Positions 17,401-25,829 of a stretch of 64,000 bases of DNA are shown here, piece after piece. The position numbers and the translations under genes are program-made. The stretch is from Devosia sp. (GTDB taxonomy: Bacteria > Pseudomonadota > Alphaproteobacteria > Rhizobiales > Devosiaceae): assembly GCF_028290435.1 (NCBI RefSeq), contig NZ_JAQGJV010000027.1:55218-119217 (forward strand), written 5' to 3'. The notes beneath the pieces were generated by a model, which saw only the letters and a list, made by a program, of their open reading frames with translations, was not told the DNA's origin and did no database searches. Position 1 is the stretch's first letter; each line of letters starts with the position of its first letter.

Positions 17401-20209
17401 TAACCGTCTCATTGGTGAAAGTGGCTTTGGCCAACAGCGTACCCGTCGACGTCCAGAGCGAGCCGATATGTTCGCCGGTGTTGCCGGTTCCCTTATAGTA
17501 GCGCAGTCCGACGATGCTGCCCGATTGGGAGGATGTGAAGCTCACCCCCAGATTGACGGGACTGGTATCGGCGTCGAAAGGAACAGCGGGAGTGGCGCCC
17601 GGCACAAACAAACTGCCCGATCCACCCTGGGCCACGGTGACGGTGACACCCGCGCTCGGCGCTTCGAGGTTAATGCTGTCATCCACCGCCCGCGAGCGAA
17701 TGGTATAGGTGCCCCCGATGATAGGGGTCCAGCTATAGCTCCAGCTATTATAGCCAGTGGCGCGGTGCCAGGTCGTGCCGCCATCGGTAGATACTTCAAC
17801 GACGGCGACCAGTCCGCCGCCAGCATCGGCGGCAGTGCCGGTGATGGTATAGGTCTGGGCCGCAGACAGGCTCCCGGTCGCGGTCGGCGACGTAATGACC
17901 GTGGTGGGGGCGGCGTGATCGGTACTCTGAGCGGCTGCCGCCAGGCTCTGCATCAGCGTTGCCGGCTGAACGCCCATTTCGGCGAACAGGTTGATCATCG
18001 CCTGCTGCACGTTCTTGTCGGTCGGCGTCACCTCGTTGTCGTGGTGGCTGTCCAGGCCCCACGACCAATAGACGGTGCCGGCGCCGAAAACGAGGGCACC
18101 GCTCGGTGCACGGTAGAGCGTCAAGGCATGCGAGGCTGTGCCCGCGCCAACCGCGTTGCCATAGTCGAGCAACAGGGAGTTCACGTCGACCGTAGTTGAG
18201 GACAGAGGAACAAGCCCGGCGGGCCTGAACCCGTTGTCGAGGTCGGAGTCCCATTCGTAGCCCAGAAGGTTCTGCGTCAGCGTATAGACTTCGCCGGGAT
18301 TGAGGTCAGCGACGGCCGTATTCGTCCAGAAGCGAAGGTTCGACATGTCGTAAGGAATGTCGATCGAATCCAGGCGATAGCCGTCAACGGTGAAAATCGT
18401 TCCGGTCAGCGAGTTTTCAGGCGCGCCAGACCCGAATACCGGATCGCGCCAGGTCGATGTCGTTCCTGCAGTGTCGCTGTTGGCGTTGTCCCAGCGTTCC
18501 TTGTAGGAGACCAGCGTCTTGTAGGGGGTGCCGGAGCCATCGATGCTGGCCTCCCAACGGGTTTCCCAATAGACCTCGTTGCCGCTCCAGAACGATAGAT
18601 TGACACCGGCATCGCGGGCCGCCTCGACATTGTCACGCTGGTCGGCCGACCAATACTCGTCGTGCCCGACCGACAGGAATACCTTGCTGTTGAGCAGTTG
18701 AGACGCGTCGCGAGCGCTGTCGATGCCCGAGATGTAGTTGACGTCGTAGCCGTTCTGCTCAAGGAAGCGGATCGCCGAATACTCGGCCCCAAAGATGAAA
18801 TCCTGCGGGCCAGCCGCGAACCCGCCATCGCGCGTGGTGATCGGGCGATTATAGCTGACGGCGCTGGCGCGACCGGCATGTCCGCCCGCATCGACGCCGC
18901 CGTAGAAATTGTATCCACCCCACCAGTTATAGGCTTGCCAGGTGGTGTCCGAAGTCTGGAAGGTGATGTCGCTGGGTGCGTTGTCATCGCGCACGATGAA
19001 CGGAATGATATTGGCGCCGCCCGAACCGTCGTGCCGCTCCAGGCGCGCAAAATAGACGCCGGACATAGCATCCTGGGGGACGTCCCAGGAGGCGGATACG
19101 GACCAGTTGCCAGCATCCACGAGTTTGGTCGTGGGGTCGAACAGCGGTGTCGGTTGAAACTGCGCGACGCCCAGGTCTTTTTCGATCGTGGCGACCTTGC
19201 GGGCGCCATCGCCGCCATAATAGCCCAGCCGATAGATCTCGATCGTATAGTCTTTGGAATCGGTATTGATCTTGAAGTCGACGGTATTGCCGTGGTTGAG
19301 CGAGAACTGGGCCGCGTAGCCCTCGATTGTGGCGTCGCCCGCCCCGATCATCCACTCGCTTTCGGGCGTCCCCTGCTTCTGGTTTTCCAGCACGATGGCG
19401 TTGGTGGCGGTCACGGCCAGGGAGGCCGTCCGACCGGCGAGATCGTTAATCGCTGCGGACGTCGTCAGGGCTGGCGCGATCTTGCTGCTGGTCGGGGCGA
19501 TTGTCTCTTCGGGCTGGTAGAACATCAGCGTGCGCTGCGAATAGCCGGTCGGTTTGCCATTGACCATTGTCGGCCCGCCTGTGCGCACCGAGCACACTGT
19601 GCAAGCTCGGCCAGTGCACGACCCGCATGGGGTTGTGGCCGCAGCCGAGACCCAATTGCCACGCCAATCCGACATGGCTTTGGCGGCCGAAGCGTCCGCT
19701 GCTGATGCTGATACCGCTGCCTCGGCGAACGCCACGGTCGCCACGGAGGCCGGCTCCGTTGACGAGGATACGGCCTTGAGCGCGGCGGCAGGCAACGAAG
19801 CGGGGACGCTGAAGGATGCAGCCGGCGCCGAGGTGGTCGTGGCCGGTCCTTCGGCGCTGACGGCAACCGGGACTGCAGCAACGGAAGAAAACTGCAGCGG
19901 GCCTGGCAGCGACGACGCGGCGGGGGCAAAGCTCAGGACATTGGCGGTTCCACCACCATTGGCATTCAACCTGGCGCTATAGCTCTCTTGGCCCCCGGCC
20001 ATGATCTGCCGCGCCCGGTCGATGTTTGGTATCGCGGTGATCGGGGTCGAGGCCAAGGTCGCGGCCCACTGAGCGGAGCTGTTCTCGCGGCGAAAACTGG
20101 CCGTCAGTTTCGGCTTTGCAGCCAGACGCTGCACCGAAACAGCGGCGCTGCTGGCGAGATCATGGAATTGCGCCGCCTTGCCGCGCACCGAATTTCCGTA
20201 GGTTTTCAC
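14498..20209 (-). CDS. Giant (1903 aa) secreted surface protein: N,N-dimethylformamidase-like domain, Ig-like domain, four DUF4082 and four cadherin-like modules
   Basis: GTG start at 20209 with GGGGG 6 bases upstream. There is no Sec or Tat signal. Residues 1-250 are Ala/Ser/Thr-rich, with a five-cysteine cluster (CGSCTGRACTVC) near 194-207. Residues about 290-755 resemble the beta subunit/C-terminal region of N,N-dimethylformamidase (FKINTDSKDYTIEIYRLGYY, GHDEYWSADQRD, GNEVYWETRW). An Ig-like domain follows (STDGGTTWHRATGYNSW, about 770-860). The rest alternates DUF4082 domains (each ending NYWVDVV or similar) and cadherin/Big-type modules (LLANDTDPDGNSLSITGV): D-c-D-c-c-D-c-D. No RTX nonapeptides are present. 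It is first in an operon with its own type I exporter, so it is probably an exported adhesin or surface enzyme. Confidence 0.85.
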   Translation of the reverse strand: MKTYGNSVRGKAAQFHDLASSAAVSVQRLAAKPKLTASFRRENSSAQWAATLASTPITAIPNIDRARQIMAGGQESYSARLNANGGGTANVLSFAPAASSLPGPLQFSSVAAVPVAVSAEGPATTTSAPAASFSVPASLPAAALKAVSSSTEPASVATVAFAEAAVSASAADASAAKAMSDWRGNWVSAAATTPCGSCTGRACTVCSVRTGGPTMVNGKPTGYSQRTLMFYQPEETIAPTSSKIAPALTTSAAINDLAGRTASLAVTATNAIVLENQKQGTPESEWMIGAGDATIEGYAAQFSLNHGNTVDFKINTDSKDYTIEIYRLGYYGGDGARKVATIEKDLGVAQFQPTPLFDPTTKLVDAGNWSVSASWDVPQDAMSGVYFARLERHDGSGGANIIPFIVRDDNAPSDITFQTSDTTWQAYNWWGGYNFYGGVDAGGHAGRASAVSYNRPITTRDGGFAAGPQDFIFGAEYSAIRFLEQNGYDVNYISGIDSARDASQLLNSKVFLSVGHDEYWSADQRDNVEAARDAGVNLSFWSGNEVYWETRWEASIDGSGTPYKTLVSYKERWDNANSDTAGTTSTWRDPVFGSGAPENSLTGTIFTVDGYRLDSIDIPYDMSNLRFWTNTAVADLNPGEVYTLTQNLLGYEWDSDLDNGFRPAGLVPLSSTTVDVNSLLLDYGNAVGAGTASHALTLYRAPSGALVFGAGTVYWSWGLDSHHDNEVTPTDKNVQQAMINLFAEMGVQPATLMQSLAAAAQSTDHAAPTTVITSPTATGSLSAAQTYTITGTAADAGGGLVAVVEVSTDGGTTWHRATGYNSWSYSWTPIIGGTYTIRSRAVDDSINLEAPSAGVTVTVAQGGSGSLFVPGATPAVPFDADTSPVNLGVSFTSSQSGSIVGLRYYKGTGNTGEHIGSLWTSTGTLLAKATFTNETVSGWQTVVFDNPVSINAGTTYVASYFGMQGYAVTPNYFSTPQTNGALTATNGFFTYSAQNAFPTTASSGNNYWVDVVFSDAATPNQAPTGNNDNGYVIARNTPKVFTFAQLLANDTDPNNDTLTVIGAGAPSGGMVVFDAQQQTITFTPNAGYLGSATFGYSISDGRGGTGSAFVNMDIVPTVSTSSLFTTTDTPAELASTDTNRVNLGVRFVASAAGAITGLKYYKSASDTGTHVGSLWSSTGVLLASATFVNETSSGWQTVNFSSPVQIAAGTTYVASYLSNGHYGSTTNYFVTDKVSGFLTAPGASNGVYSYGATSIMPTSTFNKTNYWVDVVMTSTAAANQSPVAANDSGYTTPNNTALTLAAATLLANDTDPDGNSLSITGVGTPVNGTVAFNAQTNSVLFTPTAGYSGAASFVYTISDGVGGTASASVALTVAPAANRPPVATNDTGYTTQQGAALQIAASALLANDNDPDGDALTITGVSGGTNGTVAFNAQTNIVTFTPNAGYTGAASFNYAVADGRGGTASAGVSLTVSSVPAGTTLFAANATPATASVNDTGSVELGMKFTVASNGTVTGMRFYKGAQNTGTHTGTLWTSTGTQLGTLTFTNETASGWQSASFSNPIAVAAGTTYLVSYHAPGGYYSATGGYFGTAATTNGPLTAPQSTGGNGNGVFAYGSGTIFPSGSYNATNYWVDVYYQGSTNVAPVANNDSGLAVQRDASVQIAAATLLANDTDANGDALSITGVSAATNGTVSFNAQTNMVTFTPTASYVGAASFSYAISDGRGGTASANAALTVSAPATATSLFAPTDTPTTVSVNDPNGVELGMKFTSSQAGTISGIRFYKGAQNTGTHTGTLWSAAGANLGTLTFQNETASGWQTANFAAPIAITAGASYVVSYHSNGNYSATANGFGSAVTSGPLTAPSSASSGGNGLYAYGSASAFPSGSFNATNYYVDVVFNGSLAS
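14500..17620 (-). repeat. Coding tandem modules in the giant gene (four DUF4082-type, four cadherin-like)
   Basis: Approximate module positions are: DUF4082-like 17620-17160, 16840-16385, 15775-15295 and 14990-14500; cadherin-like 17150-16860, 16380-16080, 16075-15790 and 15290-15000. The last two DUF4082 copies are most alike: both contain FYKGAQNTGTHTGTLW, which suggests recent duplication or homogenisation. Such repeats can expand, contract or misassemble. Confidence 0.8.
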
Positions 20210-20279
20210 GTGCGCCCCCTACCTTCATCGCCATCACGATTGCACAGGCGGAGGGGGTATAAAATCAATCGAACGATAG

Positions 20280-20855
20280 CTAACGAGCTAGTCCGTTAAG
20301 GGCTCCGGACGCCTGAACCATCATGGCGAGCGGCAAGGGTCCGGCCGCTTCATCCTTTGCGGACAGCAAGGGCTTCTCGCTGAGCGGCCAGGAAATGCCG
20401 ATGGCAGGGTCGTCCCAGTGGATAGAGCGCTCAAGGGCCGGCTCATAATATGAGTCCGTCTTGTACAGCACTTCGCAATTGGTCAACGCCAGGAAGCCAT
20501 GCGCGAATCCGCCCGGAATCCAGAATTGCTTGTGGTTTTCGGCCGACAGCAGCATACCGCACCAGCGCCCGAAAGTCGGCGAATCCGCGCGAATATCGAC
20601 CGCCACGTCAAAGATTGCGCCGCGCACGGCGCGCACCAGCTTGCCCTGTTCGCGCGGCGCCAGTTGGTAATGCAGACCCCGCAGCACACCGGCAGTCGAG
20701 ATCGAGTGATTGTCCTGCACGAAGGTGTGGCGTTGGCCGGTAAGATCGGCAAAGCCGTCGGCGTTATAGCTTTCGAAGAAGGCGCCGCGCTCATCGGCGA
20801 ACAGACGCGGCTCGAGCACCATCAGCCCGTCCAGGGGCATGCTTGTGACTTTCAT
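20280..20855 (-). CDS. rfbC: dTDP-4-dehydrorhamnose 3,5-epimerase
   Basis: A 191-residue cupin epimerase that converts dTDP-4-keto-6-deoxy-D-glucose to the L-lyxo keto sugar, the third step to dTDP-L-rhamnose. Family hallmarks are [18 protein letters not shown] (catalytic His), [13 protein letters not shown] [16 protein letters not shown], and [12 protein letters not shown]. The ATG at 20855 overlaps the rfbA stop as ATGA. It is the last gene of rfbBDAC. Its final codons (CTA GCT CGT TAG) include a CTAGCTCGT string lying 71 bases upstream of the giant-protein start. Confidence 0.95.
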   Translation of the reverse strand: MKVTSMPLDGLMVLEPRLFADERGAFFESYNADGFADLTGQRHTFVQDNHSISTAGVLRGLHYQLAPREQGKLVRAVRGAIFDVAVDIRADSPTFGRWCGMLLSAENHKQFWIPGGFAHGFLALTNCEVLYKTDSYYEPALERSIHWDDPAIGISWPLSEKPLLSAKDEAAGPLPLAMMVQASGALNGLAR

Positions 20856-21736
20856 GACAGTTGTACCTCTGTGGTCAGGTTGCGCAGGTAACGCCCATAG
20901 CCGCTGTGTTCGAGCGGGGCCGCCAGCGCCAGCAGCTCGCTCGTGTCGATCCAGCCCTGCCGCCAGGCAATTTCCTCCGGACAGGCGATCTTTTGCCCCT
21001 GCCGATGCTCGACGGTGGCGATGAACTGCCCCGCCTCGAGCAGGGAATCGTGCGTGCCGGTATCGAGCCACGCATAGCCCCGCCCCATGACCTGCACATG
21101 CAACTGCCCGCGATCGAGGTAGAGACGGTTGAGATCGGTGATTTCGAGCTCGCCGCGCGCCGATGGCTTGAGGCATTTGGCCATTTCCACAACATCGGTG
21201 TCGTAGAAATAGAGCCCGGTGACGGCGTAGTTGGACTTGGGTTGGGCCGGCTTCTCCTCGATGCCGATCACCACGCCATTTCGGTCGAACTCGGCAACCC
21301 CATACCGCCCCGGATCGTCAACGTGATAAACGAACACCGTCGCCCCATGATTGCCCCGATCGGCATTGCGCAGCAGCGCCTGGAAGTCATGACCAAAGAA
21401 CAAATTGTCGCCCAGCACGAGCGCGCTGGCGCGGTCTTCGAGAAAGTCTTCGCCAATCAGGAATGCTTGGGCGAGGCCGGCGGGTGTCGCCTGCTCGGCA
21501 TAGGAAAACGACACGCCCCACTGCTCGCCAGTGCCAAGGAGCCGACGGAACCGCGGCAGGTCTTCGGGAGTGGAAATCACCAGCATTTCGCGAATACCGG
21601 CCAGCATCAGGCTGGTCATCGAGTAGTAGATCATCGGCTTGTCGTAGACCGGCAACAGTTGCTTGGACATGGCAAAGGTGGCCGGATGCAGCCGCGTGCC
21701 GTTGCCGCCAGCCAGAATGATCCCCCGGCGGCTCAT
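20852..21736 (-). CDS. rfbA: Glucose-1-phosphate thymidylyltransferase
   Basis: A 294-residue nucleotidyltransferase that makes dTDP-glucose from glucose-1-phosphate and dTTP, the first step of dTDP-rhamnose synthesis. It starts [18 protein letters not shown], the nucleotide-binding signature, with [29 protein letters not shown] and the IEEKP motif. Length matches RmlA (about 290). It overlaps both neighbours by four bases (rfbD stop and rfbC start), so one message is translated in a coupled way. Confidence 0.96.
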   Translation of the reverse strand: MSRRGIILAGGNGTRLHPATFAMSKQLLPVYDKPMIYYSMTSLMLAGIREMLVISTPEDLPRFRRLLGTGEQWGVSFSYAEQATPAGLAQAFLIGEDFLEDRASALVLGDNLFFGHDFQALLRNADRGNHGATVFVYHVDDPGRYGVAEFDRNGVVIGIEEKPAQPKSNYAVTGLYFYDTDVVEMAKCLKPSARGELEITDLNRLYLDRGQLHVQVMGRGYAWLDTGTHDSLLEAGQFIATVEHRQGQKIACPEEIAWRQGWIDTSELLALAAPLEHSGYGRYLRNLTTEVQLS

Positions 21737-22617
21737 GCTGCCACCAGCTCGGCGACGGTGCGCCCTACCCCATGTTGCCAGTCCGGCAGGCTGAGGCCGA
21801 ACGCGTCGCGTAGTTTGCGGGTTTCCAGCCGTGAATTGAGGGGTCGGATCGCCGGGGTGGGATAATCTGCCGATGCGATCGGCTCGATGGCCTCGGGCGT
21901 CAGCTTCAGCTCGGCTCCCAGCCGACCAGCTTCGGTCACCACATGGCGGGCAATCTGGTGCCAGTTGGTCTCCCCGCCTGCCGCAATGTGATAGGTGCCC
22001 GATTGGGCCTCGTTGTGCATTGTTTGCTCCAGTGCCCGTGCGGTGACATCGGCAATCAGTTCGGCGCTGGTGGGGGCGCCGTACTGGTCCGAAACAACTC
22101 GCAGGTGATCGCGTTCGCGCGCCAGTTTGAGAATGCTGCGGACGAAGTTGCGGCCCCGGGGTGCATGCACCCATGAGGTCCGCAAAATCAGGTGCTTGCA
22201 GCCCGATGCCGCAATGGCCTCGTCTCCCGCCAGCTTGCTGCGCCCATAGGCGTTGAGTGGCCCGGTCGGATTGGTTTCTTCGAACGGGTTGCTGCCGCTG
22301 CCGTCGAACACGTAGTCGCTCGAATAATGCACCAGCCAGAACCCCCGATCCGCCGCCAACCGCGCCAGGATATCCACCGCCTTGTGGTTGATCGCGTCGG
22401 CCTGCTGGGGATGCGTTTCGGCGTCATCCACCGCCGTATAGGCGGCGGCATTGACGACAGCGTCGGGCTGGCTATCTCCCAGTACCCGCCCGACGCTGCC
22501 AGGATCGCAGAGGTCGAGCGCCGGACGCGCTACCACGACAACGTCGCCTAATGGCGCCAGCGACCGCTGCAATTCCCAACCCACCTGACCCGAGCCTCCC
22601 AGGATCAAGATTTTCAT
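21733..22617 (-). CDS. rfbD: dTDP-4-dehydrorhamnose reductase
   Basis: A 294-residue short-chain (extended) reductase that completes dTDP-L-rhamnose using NAD(P)[13 protein letters not shown] is the Rossmann glycine motif; [14 protein letters not shown] and [10 protein letters not shown] are RmlD signatures; YGRSK supplies the catalytic Tyr and Lys. ATG 22617 overlaps the rfbB stop (ATGA); in-frame codons further upstream would run into rfbB. It fits in the order B-D-A-C. Confidence 0.96.
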   Translation of the reverse strand: MKILILGGSGQVGWELQRSLAPLGDVVVVARPALDLCDPGSVGRVLGDSQPDAVVNAAAYTAVDDAETHPQQADAINHKAVDILARLAADRGFWLVHYSSDYVFDGSGSNPFEETNPTGPLNAYGRSKLAGDEAIAASGCKHLILRTSWVHAPRGRNFVRSILKLARERDHLRVVSDQYGAPTSAELIADVTARALEQTMHNEAQSGTYHIAAGGETNWHQIARHVVTEAGRLGAELKLTPEAIEPIASADYPTPAIRPLNSRLETRKLRDAFGLSLPDWQHGVGRTVAELVAA

Positions 22618-23657
22618 GTGTACTGCCTCGCGACCCAGTCGCGGTAACTGCCCCCGGTCACCGCGGCGGTCCACTCGCGATGCTCGATGTACCATTGCAC
22701 CGTTTTGGCGATGCCGCTCTCGAAGGTCTCGAGCGGCTTCCAGCCCAGTTCGGAGCGCAGCTTGGTGCTGTTGATGGCGTAGCGCCGGTCGTGGCCGGGC
22801 CGGTCGCGGACGAGCACGATCTGGTCGCTATAGGAGCGGCCGTCGAGCAGGGGCAGATAATCATCCAGCATGGCGCAGACGGTACGCGCGACGGCGATAT
22901 TCTGCCGCTCCGCATTGCCGCCGATATTGTAGGTCTGGCCCGGCCGGCCATTGGCCAGCACCATGCGCAATGCACGGCAATGATCGGTCACGTAAAGCCA
23001 GTCGCGCACCTGTTGGCCGTCGCCGTAAAGCGGCAGGTCCTTGCCTGTCGTGGCGTTGTGAATCAGCAGCGGAATGAGCTTTTCGGGAAAGTGGTAGGGC
23101 CCGTAATTGTTCGAGCAATGTGTGGTCAGCACCGGCAGGCCATAGGTCTCCCCATAGGCCCGAACCAAGTGATCCGAGGCCGCCTTGCTGGCCGCATAGG
23201 GACTATTGGGCCGGTAGGGGCTGCTTTCCACAAATGCGGGATCGTCGGGCTCCAGCGAGCCAAATACCTCGTCGGTCGAGACATGCAGGAACCGGAAATT
23301 GTGATGCTTGCGCCAGTGCTCCAGTGCCGCCTGCAAGAGGTGGGTGGTGCCGACCACATTGGTCTCGACGAAGCTTAACGGCCCGTCGATTGAGCGGTCG
23401 ACATGGCTTTCGGCGGCAAAATGGACGATGGCGCGGATGTCGAAATTGGCCAGCCAGGCGCCGACCTGGGAATAGTCCGCGATGTCCCCAAGGGCAAAAA
23501 TATAGCGCGGCGAATCCTCGATATCGCGCAGGTTGTCGAGATTGCCCGCATAGGTGAGCTTGTCGAGATTGATCACCGGCTCATCGCCATGGGCCAGCCA
23601 TTCGTGGATGAAGTTGGACCCAATAAAGCCGGCACCACCTGTCACGAGTATCGTCAT
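22614..23657 (-). CDS. rfbB: dTDP-glucose 4,6-dehydratase
   Basis: A 347-residue extended short-chain dehydrogenase that converts dTDP-glucose to dTDP-4-keto-6-deoxyglucose with bound NAD+. TGGAGFIGSNF is the NAD motif, HFAAESHVDRSI and STDEVFGSL are RmlB signatures, and YAASKAASDHL carries the YxxxK pair. It is the first gene of the four-gene rhamnose operon; its promoter would be in 23658-23889. The product is probably used by the rhamnosyltransferase-like enzyme at 25830-26798. Confidence 0.97.
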   Translation of the reverse strand: MTILVTGGAGFIGSNFIHEWLAHGDEPVINLDKLTYAGNLDNLRDIEDSPRYIFALGDIADYSQVGAWLANFDIRAIVHFAAESHVDRSIDGPLSFVETNVVGTTHLLQAALEHWRKHHNFRFLHVSTDEVFGSLEPDDPAFVESSPYRPNSPYAASKAASDHLVRAYGETYGLPVLTTHCSNNYGPYHFPEKLIPLLIHNATTGKDLPLYGDGQQVRDWLYVTDHCRALRMVLANGRPGQTYNIGGNAERQNIAVARTVCAMLDDYLPLLDGRSYSDQIVLVRDRPGHDRRYAINSTKLRSELGWKPLETFESGIAKTVQWYIEHREWTAAVTGGSYRDWVARQYT

Positions 23658-23889
23658 TGCCGTCCCCTTCGCACATCGTCGCGGCCGAGAGCCCCTTAGT
23701 GCCTGAAGTAGATCGGGAATTTGGAACGGCGCAATTGCCGGAGTTGCTTAGGCCTTATGGGCTATCCAACCCTATTGGCGCCTCGATGGGGAGCCGGGAA
23801 CGCCCTGTCGCGGGGTGGCTAGCTCTTTCTAGCAAGCTTGCCGGCAGCTCGCACCAACCAGTTGGTGACGCGCGGCTTCAAGACCGAGG

Positions 23890-24840
23890 TCAGGCGGTCC
23901 GCCTTGACGGGTTCAGCAGACGCAGGGTGCGCTTGACGGCAAGCTTTAGCCAGTTGGCAGACAGACGCGCTTTCGGCGACAGCGAGAGGCCATAGGTCTC
24001 GAAGTCGGCCGCGGCCCCCAGGTTGCCTCGGTTGAGGGCCATGCCGGCGTAACGGAGGGCCTCTTTGGCGAGATCCTCGAGCAAATCGCGTTCCAGTTGG
24101 CGCGATGGATCGAGCTTCAATGCCCCGTGTGTGAAGAATTCCCGAAGCGCCAATTCGCGAGCCTGAAGATCGGCCGGTCCGTCGTAGGCAATCGACATAT
24201 TGTTGTCATGCTTACGATAGACGGCCTGATCCGCATTTATGAAGCCCACGGACCCTTCGGCGGCGAGGCGCAGCCACATTTCCATGTCACCGGAATGCGG
24301 CAAGCTTTTCAGATAACCGCCAACGCGCTTCTGCATGCTGGTCCGGACCACGGCTGTGGGGGTGGGCACCAGGTTTTTCGGTCCGGATAGACGCGCAAAT
24401 TGCTCCCCGCCCATGATCAGCTCGGGCCGCGACTGCCGCCCGCTCCGCGAGAAATCCGAGGTCACGGTTTCGGCGCCTGTGGCGTGGCCAAAACAGAACG
24501 CGACGGTCCTGTCCCGCTCCATGAGCCCTGCTGCCCGGCCGAGTGCGCCGGGGAGCAGGTAATCGTCGGCGGACAGCAGCAGGAAATAGTCCGCCGCAAT
24601 AGTCTCGATGCCTTCGTTGAAGGTGGCTATGTGCCTCGCATTGACAAGATGCCGCTTGAAGCTCACCCGCTCGTCGGCGCTCGCCAGGCCTTCAGCGATC
24701 GAGGCGGAATCGTCTGTAGATGCGTCATCGATAATCAGGACGTGCACGTCGACGCCAGACTGCTCCAGCACGCTGTGTACGCACTGTTCCAAGAACCGGC
24801 CGTAATTGTAGCATGGGACGACGACATCGACGGTTGGCAT
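23890..24840 (-). CDS. Glycosyltransferase family 2
   Basis: A 316-residue GT-A enzyme. VDVVVPCYNYGRFLEQCV and LIIDDASTDDS form the nucleotide-binding part, and LLLSADDYLLPG supplies the DxD-like metal site. A basic C-terminus (VKRTLRLLNPSRR) could associate with the membrane. It starts 4 bases after the upstream glycosyltransferase gene, so the two form a pair on the minus strand, with a third glycosyltransferase 52 bases further upstream. Donor and linkage cannot be read from sequence. Confidence 0.9.
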   Translation of the reverse strand: MPTVDVVVPCYNYGRFLEQCVHSVLEQSGVDVHVLIIDDASTDDSASIAEGLASADERVSFKRHLVNARHIATFNEGIETIAADYFLLLSADDYLLPGALGRAAGLMERDRTVAFCFGHATGAETVTSDFSRSGRQSRPELIMGGEQFARLSGPKNLVPTPTAVVRTSMQKRVGGYLKSLPHSGDMEMWLRLAAEGSVGFINADQAVYRKHDNNMSIAYDGPADLQARELALREFFTHGALKLDPSRQLERDLLEDLAKEALRYAGMALNRGNLGAAADFETYGLSLSPKARLSANWLKLAVKRTLRLLNPSRRTA

Positions 24841-24844
24841 GGTG

Positions 24845-25777
24845 CTAGGCCTTCTGAGTGCGCGAAAAGAGCGTTTTTGCAGCCAGGCGCGACGTGCGGC
24901 TGAATTGACCCAGGGTTCGGCGGGAGGGGCCCCAGAGTCGCAACAGCCGGTCGATTTGCCTCATCGCGAAGGTTCGCCGGAACAGCGTGCGATCGCGCAC
25001 CTTGTCGTAAAAACCTGCATTCTGGTTCCAGTAGGCGAAGTTCCACGGCTTCACCCGAGCCGCAAAATGCACGATGCCGGGGCGAAGGTCGTCGGGCGTT
25101 CTGGCAAGGTTGATCTTTTCGACGAAGTCCACGGAGTTCCAATGCTTGCCAAGCTCGTTCCACTCCCCGTCGCAGGCGACGTTGAGGGCGTCCTGATCGG
25201 CGAAGGGCGTGTTGGGATTGTTCTGCAAATAGGCAAATGCCTTCTCGACAACGCGCCGCTCCCGCCAGCGCGGCAGGTCGATGAGCAACACCCCGGCATT
25301 GAAATAATCGGTCACCCGCGGCGCGGCCTTGGTCTCAGGCAACGGCGTCTTGCCGAACTTGAGGTCATTGTCGAAATTGTCCCGCACTGCGCCTAAGGTG
25401 TTGTCGCCCAGATCGGCGCGCCAAAGGTCCTCAAGGCTGCCCAGCACCAGAATATCGGCATCCAGATAGAGGGCGCGTTTGTCCTCCGCCGTTACGAACT
25501 GCTCGATGAACAGGCGCCCGAACGTCGAGGCCGAAATATGCCGGTTGGTTGGAAACTTGCGGAAGGCCTCAAGCTCGATCCGGTGCCAGCGAATGATCGC
25601 CGCTCCCTCGGGGAGTGAAGCCTGGACCTTGCGTGTCCAATCCCCGGAAGCGTCAACCAGCACCCTGATATCCAGCGGCCAATTGGACATATTGGCCTCG
25701 GCGAGCGACCGCAACGCCGTCGCGAACGGCGCCGCGTAGCCTTCGTCACAACAGAAAAAGATGGGGCCGAGGCTCAT
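24845..25777 (-). CDS. Glycosyltransferase family 8-like
   Basis: A 310-residue protein with the retaining GT8 pattern: an N-terminal IFFCCDEGYAAPF, the metal-binding ALYLDADILVLGSLEDLW (DxD), NAGVLLIDLPRWRE, and a His-Phe-X motif near HFAARVKPWN. Related enzymes add galactose or glucose to lipopolysaccharide core or to exopolysaccharide. ATG 25777 was preferred; an in-frame GTG 9 bases upstream has no better ribosome site. It is cotranscribed with the downstream GT2 gene. Confidence 0.88.
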   Translation of the reverse strand: MSLGPIFFCCDEGYAAPFATALRSLAEANMSNWPLDIRVLVDASGDWTRKVQASLPEGAAIIRWHRIELEAFRKFPTNRHISASTFGRLFIEQFVTAEDKRALYLDADILVLGSLEDLWRADLGDNTLGAVRDNFDNDLKFGKTPLPETKAAPRVTDYFNAGVLLIDLPRWRERRVVEKAFAYLQNNPNTPFADQDALNVACDGEWNELGKHWNSVDFVEKINLARTPDDLRPGIVHFAARVKPWNFAYWNQNAGFYDKVRDRTLFRRTFAMRQIDRLLRLWGPSRRTLGQFSRTSRLAAKTLFSRTQKA

Positions 25778-25829
25778 CTTGCGCACCTGGCGGTGGCGCG
25801 AAGAGCAGGTCGCTCAAGCTCGATCGGGT

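Noticed and set aside
14498..20209. Reading the giant protein as an RTX toxin or adhesin
   Set aside because: No GGxGxD-type nonapeptide repeats occur in it; the repeats are DUF4082 and cadherin-like modules.
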